Source of the DNA: Zoogloeaceae bacterium
Lineage (GTDB): Bacteria > Pseudomonadota > Gammaproteobacteria > Burkholderiales > Rhodocyclaceae
Direction of reading: 5' to 3'
DNA: 43,620 bases
NCBI GenBank assembly: GCA_016791005.1
Contig: JAEUNY010000102.1
Location: 1 to 43,620, forward strand
Each line of letters starts with the position of its first letter. Position 1 is the first letter of the stretch. This document shows, in pieces, positions 1 through 8,171 of this stretch. The notes beneath the pieces were generated by a model. The model did no database searches. It had not been told where the DNA came from and worked only from the letters and a program-made list of their open reading frames with translations. Both the position numbers and the translations under genes were made by a program.

Positions 1-1
1 A

Positions 2-757
2 ATCGCCACCTGGAACGTCAATTCCCTCAAGGTCCGCCTGCCCCACGTGCTGGACTGGCTGGCCGCCGAGCAGCCCGACGCCCTGGGGCTTCAGGAACTC
101 AAATGCGAGGACAAGGCCTTCCCGCTGGCGGAAATCGAGGCGGCCGGCTACCGCGCCGCCTTCAACGGCCAGAAGACCTACAACGGGGTGGCGATTCTCA
201 CGCGGGCCGAAGCCGGCGCCGTGACCCGGGACATCCCAGGCTTTGCCGACGAGCAGAAGCGGGTGATCGCTGCCACCGTGGGGGACGTGCGGCTGGTCTG
301 CGGCTACTTTCCCAACGGCCAGGCGGTGGGCTCGGAAAAATTCGCCTACAAGCTCGACTGGCTGGCCGCCCTCACCACCTGGCTGCGGGACGAACTGGCG
401 CAGCACCCGCGCCTGATCCTGGCCGGGGACTTCAATATCGCGCCGGAAGATCGGGATGCGCACCCGGACTGGAAGGAGACCATCCACGTCTCGCCCCCGG
501 AACGGGAGGCCTTCCGCGCCCTCACCGCCCTGGGCCTGACGGACGCGTTTCGCCTCTTCGAGCAACCGGAGCAGGCCTACTCCTGGTGGGATTACCGCAT
601 GGGGGCATTCCGCCGCAATTTCGGCCTGCGCATCGACCACCTCTTGGTGTCGAGCGCTTTGGTGCCGGCGTGCCGCGCCTGTCGGGTGGACAAGTCGCCC
701 CGCAAGCTCGAGCGCCCCTCGGACCACGCGCCGGTCGTCCTCGAACTGGACGCGTGA
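2..757 (+). CDS. xth: Exodeoxyribonuclease III (AP endonuclease), 5' end cut by window edge
   Basis: The reading frame is open from the first bases ([20 protein letters not shown]), which is the usual beginning of ExoIII/APE1-type nucleases after one or two residues, so only the start codon region is missing. Family motifs are all visible: LQELKCED with the metal-binding Glu, NGVAIL, the GDFNIAP Asp/Asn pair, RIDHLLVS and the C-terminal SDHAPVV with the catalytic Asp-His. The length of about 251 residues matches the family (250-270). The enzyme cleaves DNA 5' of abasic sites and degrades duplex DNA from 3' ends in base-excision repair. Its TGA stop overlaps the GTG start of the next gene (GTGA), so the two are probably translationally coupled. 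The gene symbol rests on family recognition. Confidence 0.95.
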   Translation: MATWNVNSLKVRLPHVLDWLAAEQPDALGLQELKCEDKAFPLAEIEAAGYRAAFNGQKTYNGVAILTRAEAGAVTRDIPGFADEQKRVIAATVGDVRLVCGYFPNGQAVGSEKFAYKLDWLAALTTWLRDELAQHPRLILAGDFNIAPEDRDAHPDWKETIHVSPPEREAFRALTALGLTDAFRLFEQPEQAYSWWDYRMGAFRRNFGLRIDHLLVSSALVPACRACRVDKSPRKLERPSDHAPVVLELDA

Positions 758-1470
758 ACCCGAGGCCTTTCGGCGTCGTCCTCCTGCACGGCAAGTGGGG
801 CAAGCCGCCCTTCTCCCACGCCCCCCTGGGGGCCGCCCTCGCCCAGGCCGGACACCGAGTTGCCAGCCCGACCCTGCCCTGGGCCCTGGGGCGACTCTAC
901 GATGTGGATTTCGCCTCCGCCCTCGACGAGATCGGACGCGAGGTCGAGTGCCTGCGCCAGCAGGGCTACGAGCGGATCGTGCTGGCCGGCCACAGCCTCG
1001 GCGCCTGCGCCGCCCTCGCCTTCGCCGCACAACGAGGGACCCTCGACAGCCTCGCCCTCTTGGCGCCGGCCCACTTCCCGGCCCGCTTGGCAGCGGAGGG
1101 GATCACCTCAGACTCCCTGGCGACGGCCCGGGACGCGCTGCAAGGCGCGTCTCCCGAACGGCGGATTCCCGTGGTGGATGTCAATCAGGGCCAACGCCAC
1201 CGGCTGCGGGTCGCGCCGGCCTGTTACCTCAGCTATTTCGATCCGGCCGGCCCGACGGACTGGGCCGCCAACGCCCGCGCCCTGCCCCCCAGCCTACCCG
1301 TGCACTGGGCCATCGGCCGCGACGATCCGGCCTTTGGGCGACAAATGGACTATGCTTTTCACCTTACCCCCGCCCACGGGCGGCGGGTCCATGTGGAGCT
1401 GGACGCCGACCACGGCGGCACGCCTGACGCCGCCGCCCCCGGGCTGATCCGCTGGCTCGCCGACCTGTAA
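754..1470 (+). CDS. Alpha/beta hydrolase, 238 aa
   Basis: The GTG start at 754 overlaps the xth stop, giving [19 protein letters not shown]. The protein has the alpha/beta-hydrolase layout: an N-terminal HG oxyanion-type motif (VVLLHGKWG), a GHSLG nucleophile elbow with Ser81, a late Asp in GRDDPAF and a His in DADHGGTP, consistent with a Ser-Asp-His triad. There is no signal peptide, so it is expected in the cytoplasm. The substrate cannot be read from the sequence; esterase, lipase-like or thioesterase activity are all possible. It is sandwiched between xth and a Crp/Fnr gene on the same strand with almost no spacing, which suggests one transcript but gives no functional clue. Confidence 0.85.
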   Translation: MNPRPFGVVLLHGKWGKPPFSHAPLGAALAQAGHRVASPTLPWALGRLYDVDFASALDEIGREVECLRQQGYERIVLAGHSLGACAALAFAAQRGTLDSLALLAPAHFPARLAAEGITSDSLATARDALQGASPERRIPVVDVNQGQRHRLRVAPACYLSYFDPAGPTDWAANARALPPSLPVHWAIGRDDPAFGRQMDYAFHLTPAHGRRVHVELDADHGGTPDAAAPGLIRWLADL

Positions 1471-1481
1471 GCGATGACGCC

Positions 1482-2135
1482 ATGAACGACCCTGACCGCC
1501 TGGCCAACTGCTACCCGATGATCGCCGCCCTGCCGGATGCGGCCAGGGCCCGCCTGCTGGCCGCGGCCCGCTGGATCCGCGTGCCGGCCGGCACCCTGCT
1601 CTTCGATGACCACCAGGCCTGCGAAGGCTTCCCCTTTGTGGTGGAAGGCTCGGTGCGGGTCCTGAAATCGGCGCCCAACGGCCGCGAGCTGCCCCTCTAC
1701 CGGGTGGCGCCGGGGGAAACCTGCGTCATCTCGTCGTCCTGCCTCCTCGGGCATGAGGATTACAACGCCCGGGGCGTCACCGAGGCCGACACCCTGCTGT
1801 TGATGCTGCCCAAGCCGGTATTCGACGAACTGCTCGCCGAGCCCGCCTTCCGGGGTTTCGTCTTCCACCTCTTCGCCGAGCGCATCGCCGATCTGATGCA
1901 GATCATCGAGGAAGTCGCCTTCCATAAGCTGGACCAGCGCCTGGCGACCGTGTTGCTGGGCAAGGGGCGGGTGCTCCACACCACCCATCAGCACTTGGCG
2001 GACGAGTTGGGTAGCGTGCGGGAAATCGTCAGCCGGCTCCTCAAGGGCTTCGCCGCCCAGGGCCTGGTGCGACTCTCGCGGGAGCAAATCGAAATTCTCG
2101 ACCCCGCCGGCCTACGCCGGGTGGCGGGGGGTTAG
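1482..2135 (+). CDS. Crp/Fnr-family transcriptional regulator, 217 aa
   Basis: Residues about 15-125 form a cyclic-nucleotide-binding-type beta barrel (PAGTLLFDDHQACEGFPFVVEGSVRVLK, shown here only as a family-typical region around residues 37-65), followed by a long dimerisation helix and a C-terminal winged helix whose recognition region reads LADELGSVREIVSRLLKGF. The length is typical of the family. The four-Cys N-terminal cluster of classical FNR is absent, so an oxygen-sensing Fe-S cluster of that type is not supported; several cysteines lie inside the sensor domain (CEGF, ETC, SSSC) but their role is unknown. It starts 11 nt after the hydrolase stop and probably shares its transcript. 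Ligand and targets are not evident. Confidence 0.9.
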   Translation: MNDPDRLANCYPMIAALPDAARARLLAAARWIRVPAGTLLFDDHQACEGFPFVVEGSVRVLKSAPNGRELPLYRVAPGETCVISSSCLLGHEDYNARGVTEADTLLLMLPKPVFDELLAEPAFRGFVFHLFAERIADLMQIIEEVAFHKLDQRLATVLLGKGRVLHTTHQHLADELGSVREIVSRLLKGFAAQGLVRLSREQIEILDPAGLRRVAGG

Positions 2136-2248
2136 CCCGGCATGCTCGGATTCCATCGAGCGGGCCTCAACATGCGAGACGACAAACTTTCGAGTCCTCG
2201 TGCCCCCGACCTTTGTGCGCCGGAGCACGACAGGAGGCTGCTCGCCTG

Positions 2249-2995
2249 ATGGGACGCCAGGGGAGTTGGCTCGCCTCCCGCTCCGCCTTGCTCGGCGCAT
2301 GCCTCCTCGCCGTCGGCCTCACTGCCTGTGGTAGCACTGGCACCGCCCCGCCCAAGGGCAGTGCCGATCGTACCGCCCCGGGGGAACTCCTCAAAAGCGA
2401 CATCGACCGGGTGGTGGAAACCCACCAGCGGGCAATCTTCGCCAGCCTGCGCCGGCTGTCGGAAAAGCTCTACCGCCGCAATCCCCGGGAGCTACGCAAG
2501 GCACCGCAGCCGGAACTGGCCAAAGCCGTGGCACGCATCTACGAGAACCCCCACGCCTGGCGACTGGCGGAACTCGAAAACCGGCGAGACATCGACGCCC
2601 TGAAGCTGGCTTTTCGGCCCGAATTCGCAGGGGATCGGGTCGCCGCGTTTTCCGTGGGCATGGCGAGCATGGTCCAGACGGCCTTCGGTGACCGCACCGA
2701 GTTCTTCCTCCTGGACTCCCTCGAGGCCCAACCCCTCTACAACGCCGCCCGCAACGTGGAACTCGCCGCCTGGAAGCTCGCCAACAGCCGGGGCGCCGAT
2801 GGCCAGCTCCTGCTCCTCTCGAACCAGATGGGGGAAGTGAATAACCTCAGTTTCGAGCGGGAGATGGGCCGCATTATTGGCCACCTGGACGTGCTGTCCG
2901 AGATCGCTTCGGAGAAGAATCCCCGCACCGTGGTGCGGGTCGTACAAACCGTCGCCTCAACCGTGTTTCTGCCGGTGCGCCCCAGCGGGCCGTGA
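2249..2995 (+). CDS. Predicted lipoprotein of unknown function, 248 aa
   Basis: ATG at 2249 was chosen because an AGGAGG ribosome site lies at 2232-2237, 11 nt upstream, and it places a lipoprotein signal peptide at the very N terminus: basic MGRQGSWLASR, a hydrophobic stretch, then the lipobox LTAC with Cys27. Downstream is a low-complexity Gly/Thr/Ser/Pro linker and a mostly alpha-helical domain with many Arg/Glu pairs (RRLSEKLYRRNPRELRK, AELENRRDIDALK). I do not recognise the family. The protein should be anchored in the inner or outer membrane; the residue after Cys is Gly, which does not look like an Asp retention signal, so outer-membrane sorting is more likely. Confidence 0.8.
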   Translation: MGRQGSWLASRSALLGACLLAVGLTACGSTGTAPPKGSADRTAPGELLKSDIDRVVETHQRAIFASLRRLSEKLYRRNPRELRKAPQPELAKAVARIYENPHAWRLAELENRRDIDALKLAFRPEFAGDRVAAFSVGMASMVQTAFGDRTEFFLLDSLEAQPLYNAARNVELAAWKLANSRGADGQLLLLSNQMGEVNNLSFEREMGRIIGHLDVLSEIASEKNPRTVVRVVQTVASTVFLPVRPSGP

Positions 2996-3146
2996 TCGGG
3001 TGTCGGAATTGTCCGGCCGGAAATCGTCACGGCCGCTTACAGCCCGTCCTGCAAGACTGGGTTAAGTTTCAACTATCGGATCCGTTGCCCCTGGGCCACC
3101 CACCGCGACGGGATACCGGATCCTCGCTCAATCAGGAGATCAGACC

Positions 3147-3701
3147 ATGAGTTTCAAACGCACCTGGGCCGTCCTGGCCGCATCGCTCCTTACCGCCGGC
3201 TTTCTCGCCACCCCGGCCCTCGCCGAAAAACCGGACTGGGCGGGAGGCGGCAAGCACGAGCGCGGCCATGGCGGGGGGAAGGAAGATCGTGGGCACGGCG
3301 GCGGACGGGACGATTACGGCCGGCAGGACGACCGCGGCTATGGTGAGCGGGATCGCCGGGGCGACCGGGATGGACCGCGCGGCGGAGCTTCCTTCCATTT
3401 TGCCGATCGCCAACGCTCGACGATCCACAGCTATTATCGGGAAGAGTTCTCCCGGGGCAATTGCCCGCCCGGACTGGCGAAGAAACACAATGGCTGCATG
3501 CCCCCGGGCCAGGCGCGCAAATGGGTCCGTGGCCGCCCGCTGCCCCGCGACGTGGTCTATTACGACCTGCCCCGTTCCCTGGTGGTCGAAATCGGGCCGC
3601 CGCCGTCCGGCTACCGCTATGTTCGCGTCGCCTCGGACATTCTCATGATCGCCGTGGGCTCGATGATGGTGGTGGATGCCATCGACGATCTGAGCCGCTG
3701 A
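3147..3701 (+). CDS. CigR/RcnB-like secreted protein, 184 aa
   Basis: The ATG follows an AGGAG-type site (caggagatcagacc). Residues 1-26 form a clear Sec signal peptide ending ATPALA. Residues about 30-75 are extremely rich in Gly, Arg, Asp and His and probably disordered. The C-terminal half carries the RcnB/CigR-type features: YYREEF, GNCPPGLAKK, CMPPGQARKW, RPLPRDVVYYDLP, and a final hydrophobic stretch (SDILMIAVGSMMVVDAI). The family includes the nickel/cobalt-homeostasis protein RcnB and Salmonella CigR. The two Cys residues flanking the PPG motifs could form a disulphide. It converges on the response-regulator gene with only 7 nt between the stops. Function here is unknown beyond family assignment. 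Confidence 0.75.
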   Translation: MSFKRTWAVLAASLLTAGFLATPALAEKPDWAGGGKHERGHGGGKEDRGHGGGRDDYGRQDDRGYGERDRRGDRDGPRGGASFHFADRQRSTIHSYYREEFSRGNCPPGLAKKHNGCMPPGQARKWVRGRPLPRDVVYYDLPRSLVVEIGPPPSGYRYVRVASDILMIAVGSMMVVDAIDDLSR

Positions 3702-3708
3702 GTGAACC

Positions 3709-4647
3709 TCAACCCGCCCCCTCGCCTCCCCCCCGCAAGCGGGGCAGGGCGAGGGCGGCAGCGGCGGTTCGGGTTTCCACGCCGAGCTTGCCGAACACGT
3801 GTTCGAGATGCTTGTGCACGGTGCGCGGGCTGGTTCCAAGAATGTCGCCGATGTCCCGGTTGGTCTTCCCCTTGATCACCCAGTAGAGCACCTCCGCCTC
3901 CCGTTGAGTCAGGCGAAACGCCTGGATGAGGGACTCCACCGCCGCCGCGTCGGACTCCATCCGCACCGCCACCAGCCACTCCCCACCCCGCCCCTGCCCC
4001 GCAAGGTGGAACACCAGCCGGCCCTGGACCCCCGTCAAGGCACAGGGCAGCGCCTCACCCCCGGCACGGCGCGCCTGCAGCGCCCCGGCGAGCCAGTTCA
4101 GCACCGCCTGGGGTAAGCCCGGCTCTCCCAACTCGAAGAGTTGCAGCAATCGACTGGCCTCGGGGGTCTGCCACGCCAGACGGGAACCATCCGGCGCCAT
4201 CGCCAGAGTGGCCTGGCCGAAGGTATCGAGGGCATCACGGGCCTGGCGGGTCAGGCGGGCGTTCTGCATGTGGGCGGCGATGCGCGCCAGCACCTCCCGT
4301 GGACGGATCGGCTTGGTCACGTAATCGGCGCCGCCGGCCTCAAAGGCCGCCACGACATGCTCGGTCTCGGTCAGGCCAGTCATGAAGACGATGGGGATGG
4401 CCGCCGTATCGGGATGAGCCTTCAGCCGGCGTGCCACCTCGAACCCATCCATGCCCGGCATCATCGCATCCAGCAGAATGACGTCCGGCTGGGCCTGCAC
4501 GGCCCGGGCCAGTGCCGACGGACCGTTGGTGGCCACCAGGACCGTGTAGCCGGCTTCATCGAGGGCATCGTGGAGGACTGACAAGTTATCGGGAATGTCA
4601 TCGACGATGAGCACCCGGTCTCCCTGCAGCCAATCGACCTCAGCCAT
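3709..4647 (-). CDS. Response regulator: REC receiver plus LuxR-type HTH, 312 aa
   Basis: Residues 10-125 are a receiver domain with the acidic pair D16/D17, phospho-acceptor D60 in ILLDAMMPGMDG, Thr at FMTG and Lys112 in TKPIR. A middle region of about 110 residues is not recognisable, although wording such as GQATLAMAPDGSRLAWQTPEA resembles the degenerate PAS-like linkers of NarL-type regulators. Residues from about 246 form a LuxR/GerE HTH (LTQREAEVLYWVIKGKTNRDI, then a TVHKHLEHVFGKLGV recognition segment). The gene starts inside the last codons of the upstream hybrid kinase (8-nt overlap, 4640-4647), strong evidence that the two are a cognate pair. The target promoters are not evident. 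Confidence 0.93.
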   Translation of the reverse strand: MAEVDWLQGDRVLIVDDIPDNLSVLHDALDEAGYTVLVATNGPSALARAVQAQPDVILLDAMMPGMDGFEVARRLKAHPDTAAIPIVFMTGLTETEHVVAAFEAGGADYVTKPIRPREVLARIAAHMQNARLTRQARDALDTFGQATLAMAPDGSRLAWQTPEASRLLQLFELGEPGLPQAVLNWLAGALQARRAGGEALPCALTGVQGRLVFHLAGQGRGGEWLVAVRMESDAAAVESLIQAFRLTQREAEVLYWVIKGKTNRDIGDILGTSPRTVHKHLEHVFGKLGVETRTAAAALALPRLRGGGEGAG

Positions 4648-7600
4648 GCTCCCTCCGGGTCAGAAGGGTCTGGAGAGCTTCCAACTGGAAGGCGGCCGCC
4701 AGCGCCCGGGCGGTATCCACGAAACTCTGGCACCGGGGGTGGCGGGTTTGAATCTCGTCCAGATGGTCATGGATACCGCGGACGTAACCCAGGTCCACCA
4801 GTTGGACCAGCGCCGCCACATCCTCCGCGGGGGGCCAGGCGGTATCCCGAATGGCGGATGGCGGCGCCGACGGGGCGGTCGCCTCGCCGGCTTCCACCCA
4901 TACCAGGCTCAGGCGCTCTCCCAACCAATCCAGCAGGCGATGGACGGCCACCGGCTTGAGAAGGAAATCCGACGGCGGCAGGCCGAGATCATTCTCCAGC
5001 CCCTTGTCGTAGGCGTTGGCGGAAATGATGGCCACCGCGGGTTCGCCGAACCCGCCCGCACGCAAGCGGCGCAAGGTTTCCCATCCGTCGATACCGGGCA
5101 TTGCCAGATCGAGGAACACCACGTCGGGGTGAAATTCCGGCAGCCGGGCCAGGCATTCATGGCCCGATGCGGCCTCGGAGACGATGAACCCCAGCGGCTC
5201 CAGGAGTTGAATGAGGAACTCCCGATCCACCCGCTCGTTATCCACCACCAGGATCCGTCGCCGCGGCCCCCGGTAGCCCACCCGGTTGATGCGCGGCAAT
5301 TCCCTGGCTGCCTGGGCCGAATGGACGCTGGGCAGGAACAGTCGCACCGTGAAACGGGACCCGACCCCGGGCGTGCTGTCCAGACGCATCTCGCCGCCCA
5401 TGACGTCCACGAACATCCGGCTGATCGTCAGGCCGAGGCCCGCCCCTGCCGCCGTGGCGGCCGCGCTCCCCCGCGCGAAGGGTTCGAAGATGCGCTCCCG
5501 CTCAGCCTCGGAAATACCGGGACCGGTATCCGCCACCTCGAAGGTCGCCATCTCCCGGGCATAGGCCAGACTGAGGGTGACGCTGCCCTGCTGGGTGTAT
5601 TTCACGGCATTGCCCAAGATGTTGATCAGGATCTGGCGCAGCCGCTTTTCATCGGCCCGGACCACTTCCGGTAATTCGCCCCGGGGCAGGAACTGGAACG
5701 CAAGCCCTTTGTTTTGGGCCTGGAGTTCGAACATGCCGACGATCTGCTCGAGAAAATCCCGGAACAGGAGGGGTTTGACCTCCAGGTTCAGCTTGCCGCC
5801 CTCGATGCGGGCAATGTCCAGCGTCCCCTCGATGACCGAGAGCAGATGGTCTCCGCTGCGCCGGATGACGCTCACCGCCTGGCGGCGGTGGGGTGGAATC
5901 GCCTCGTCGCCATCGAGAATCTGGGCGTAGCCCAGGATGCTGTTGAGGGGCGTGCGCAGCTCGTGGCTGATGGCCGTGATGTAGCGGCTCTTGGCCTGAT
6001 TGGCGAGCTCCGCCACCTGGCGCGCCCGCTGCAGCTGGGCATCCGTGCGGCGATGGGACTCGATCTCCTGCATCAGGAGATGGGTCTGCCGATTCGATTC
6101 CTCCTGGGCCACCTGGCGGCTCTTCTGGGTGAGGACCAGCCACCAGGCCGCAATGCCGGCGACCAGTCCCAAGGCGGCGTAGGCCTTCACGAAAGCGATC
6201 TTGAGGGTGGGGGCGAGCGCCGCGGCGTCTGTTTCCCCGAGAATGCGAATCTCGTGGAAATAGAGCAGCCCGAGGAGCAGGCCGATGAAGGGCACCACCA
6301 CCGCCATCAGCAGGAGGTAATGGCCGAGACCGGTGTCGAGATAGGGCCACACCCGCGCCGGCAGGCAGCGCTGGATTACCGACGACCATTGGGCGGCGAG
6401 GCGCGCCTGGGGTTTGCACAGATCGTGACAGCGGGCGTCCAGGGCGCAGCACAGGGAGCAGATCCGGCCTTGGTAGGCCGGGCAGTGGGCCATGTCGGGC
6501 CCTTCATATTCCCGCTCGCAAATCACGCAGCGCTGGGCTTCCCCGCCGCCCGCGACCGGCGGCCGGGCGAGGTAATAGCGCCCCCGGGTCAGCCAGGCCA
6601 GGGCCGGCGCGGCGACGAAGGCTGTAACCAGGGCGATGAGGGCCGAAAACGCCTGGGCCTCTCGCCCGAAGGCCCCCAGGTGAGCCGCCACGGACAGGAT
6701 CGAGGCAATGCCCATGGCGCCGACGCCAACGGGATTGATGTCGTAGAGGTGGGCCCGTTTGAACTCGATGCCCGGCGGCGATAGCCCTAGGGGCTTGTTG
6801 ATCACCAGATCTGCCACCACCGCCATCATCCAGGCAATCGCGATGTTGGCGTACAGCCCGAGCACCCGGCCCAGGGCCTGGAACACATCCAGTTCCATCA
6901 GCATCAGAGCGATGAGCGTATTGAAAACGACCCACACCACCCGCCCGGGATGGCTATGGGTCAGGCGGGCGAAGAAGTTCGACCAGGCCAGGGAGCCCGC
7001 GTAGGCGTTGGTGACGTTGATCTTGATCTGGGAAATCACCACGAACAGCGCGGTCGCCGCGATCGCCCAGGGCAGCGAAGGAAAGACATATTCGTAGGCC
7101 ACGAGATACATCTGGTTGGGGTCCACCGCCCGCTCCGCGGGAACCGAGTGGGTGATCGCCAGATAGGCGAGCAGCGCCCCGCCCAGCATCTTCAGAATCC
7201 CGGGCAGCACCCAGCCCGGTCCGCCCACCAGCACCGAGATCCACCAGCGGCGCCGGGTAGTCGCGGTGGCCGCCGGCATGAAGCGCAGGTAATCCACCTG
7301 CTCGCCCATCTGGGTGATCAGAGCCACCCCAACGGTGAGGGCGGCGCCAAATTCATACAACTCGAAGCCTGCGGTGCCCTTCCCCTCACCGGGATAGCTC
7401 ATCAGCCGGCTGACCAGATCCGGATTCTCGCGCAGGACATAGACGAACGGCACCACCAGCATCACCAACCAGAGGGGCTGGGTAATGACCTGCAGGCGGC
7501 TGATCGCGGTCACCCCGTGGGTGACCAGGGGAATCACCACCAAGGCGCAGAGGAGATAGCCCCAGGCCGGGGGAATGTCGAAGGCGAGATCCAGGGCATA

Positions 7601-8044
7601 GGCCATGATCGCCGCCTCGAGGGCGAAGAAGATGAATGTGAAGGAGGCGTAGATCAGCGAGGTGATGGTCGAACCGATGTACCCAAAGCCGGCCCCGCGA
7701 GTCAGGAGATCCATGTCCAGACCGTAGCGGGCGGCATAGACGCTGATGGGCAGGCCGGCAAGGAAGATGATCAGCCCGGTGGCCAGGATGGCCCAGAAGG
7801 CGTTGATGAAGCCGTGCTCCACCAGCAGCGTGGCCCCCACCGCCTCCAGGACCAGGAACGATGCGGCGCCAAAGGCGGTATTGGCCACCCGCAATTCCGA
7901 CCACTTGCGAAAACTGTGGGGGGTGAAGCGCAGGGCGTAATCTTCGAGGGTCTCCCGGGCGACCCAGGCGTTGTAGTCGCGCCGCACCTTGACGATGCGC
8001 TGTACGGCTTCCGGAGCAGGAGGTGAGACGTCGGAATTGGACAA
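4640..8044 (-). CDS. Hybrid sensor histidine kinase with NCS1 transporter-like sensor module, 1134 aa
   Basis: Residues about 25-490 resemble an NCS1 purine/cytosine permease with roughly 12 hydrophobic segments (e.g. ANTAFGAASFLVLEAVG, TRGAGFGYIGSTITSLIY, SQIKINVTNAYAGSLAWSN). A cluster of eight cysteines follows at 506-543 (CVIC, then C521, C529, CC532-533, C539, C543), probably metal binding. Two more membrane segments lie at about 575-595 and 622-638. A HisKA domain has His694 in AISHELRTPLNS, a HATPase domain has GNAVKYT, DTGPGIS and GAGLGL, and a receiver domain has Asp979 in FLDLAMPG and Lys1030. The start is a TTG at 8044; an in-frame GTG at about residue 20 is an alternative, as no strong ribosome site is seen for either. 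It overlaps its response regulator. The permease part probably senses or transports a nucleobase-like ligand; this is inferred from family. Confidence 0.93.
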   Translation of the reverse strand: MSNSDVSPPAPEAVQRIVKVRRDYNAWVARETLEDYALRFTPHSFRKWSELRVANTAFGAASFLVLEAVGATLLVEHGFINAFWAILATGLIIFLAGLPISVYAARYGLDMDLLTRGAGFGYIGSTITSLIYASFTFIFFALEAAIMAYALDLAFDIPPAWGYLLCALVVIPLVTHGVTAISRLQVITQPLWLVMLVVPFVYVLRENPDLVSRLMSYPGEGKGTAGFELYEFGAALTVGVALITQMGEQVDYLRFMPAATATTRRRWWISVLVGGPGWVLPGILKMLGGALLAYLAITHSVPAERAVDPNQMYLVAYEYVFPSLPWAIAATALFVVISQIKINVTNAYAGSLAWSNFFARLTHSHPGRVVWVVFNTLIALMLMELDVFQALGRVLGLYANIAIAWMMAVVADLVINKPLGLSPPGIEFKRAHLYDINPVGVGAMGIASILSVAAHLGAFGREAQAFSALIALVTAFVAAPALAWLTRGRYYLARPPVAGGGEAQRCVICEREYEGPDMAHCPAYQGRICSLCCALDARCHDLCKPQARLAAQWSSVIQRCLPARVWPYLDTGLGHYLLLMAVVVPFIGLLLGLLYFHEIRILGETDAAALAPTLKIAFVKAYAALGLVAGIAAWWLVLTQKSRQVAQEESNRQTHLLMQEIESHRRTDAQLQRARQVAELANQAKSRYITAISHELRTPLNSILGYAQILDGDEAIPPHRRQAVSVIRRSGDHLLSVIEGTLDIARIEGGKLNLEVKPLLFRDFLEQIVGMFELQAQNKGLAFQFLPRGELPEVVRADEKRLRQILINILGNAVKYTQQGSVTLSLAYAREMATFEVADTGPGISEAERERIFEPFARGSAAATAAGAGLGLTISRMFVDVMGGEMRLDSTPGVGSRFTVRLFLPSVHSAQAARELPRINRVGYRGPRRRILVVDNERVDREFLIQLLEPLGFIVSEAASGHECLARLPEFHPDVVFLDLAMPGIDGWETLRRLRAGGFGEPAVAIISANAYDKGLENDLGLPPSDFLLKPVAVHRLLDWLGERLSLVWVEAGEATAPSAPPSAIRDTAWPPAEDVAALVQLVDLGYVRGIHDHLDEIQTRHPRCQSFVDTARALAAAFQLEALQTLLTRREHG

Positions 8045-8143
8045 GCAAAGCCTGCGCGAGGGTGAAGGGACCGCCTGGGGCCGGACAGAACCGACAATAA
8101 CCGCCCGGCGGCCGACTGGAAAGGCCCGCCCACATGCTTATCT

Positions 8144-8158
8144 CGGCCCCAGGGGCCG
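8144..8158. other. Perfect 7-bp inverted repeat downstream of the AsmA-like gene
   Basis: CGGCCCC-A-GGGGCCG forms a very stable short hairpin 14 nt after the stop of the AsmA-like gene. No T-run follows on either strand, so it is not a canonical intrinsic terminator. It may end or attenuate transcription, or stabilise the 3' end, between this gene and the kinase gene. Confidence 0.4.
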
Positions 8159-8171
8159 GATGGCCCCAGCC

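Noticed and set aside
4595-5674. Long rightward frames opposite the hybrid kinase and other GC-rich genes
   Set aside because: They are mirror frames produced by high GC at third codon positions and have no family features; the minus-strand genes are fully supported by domains.
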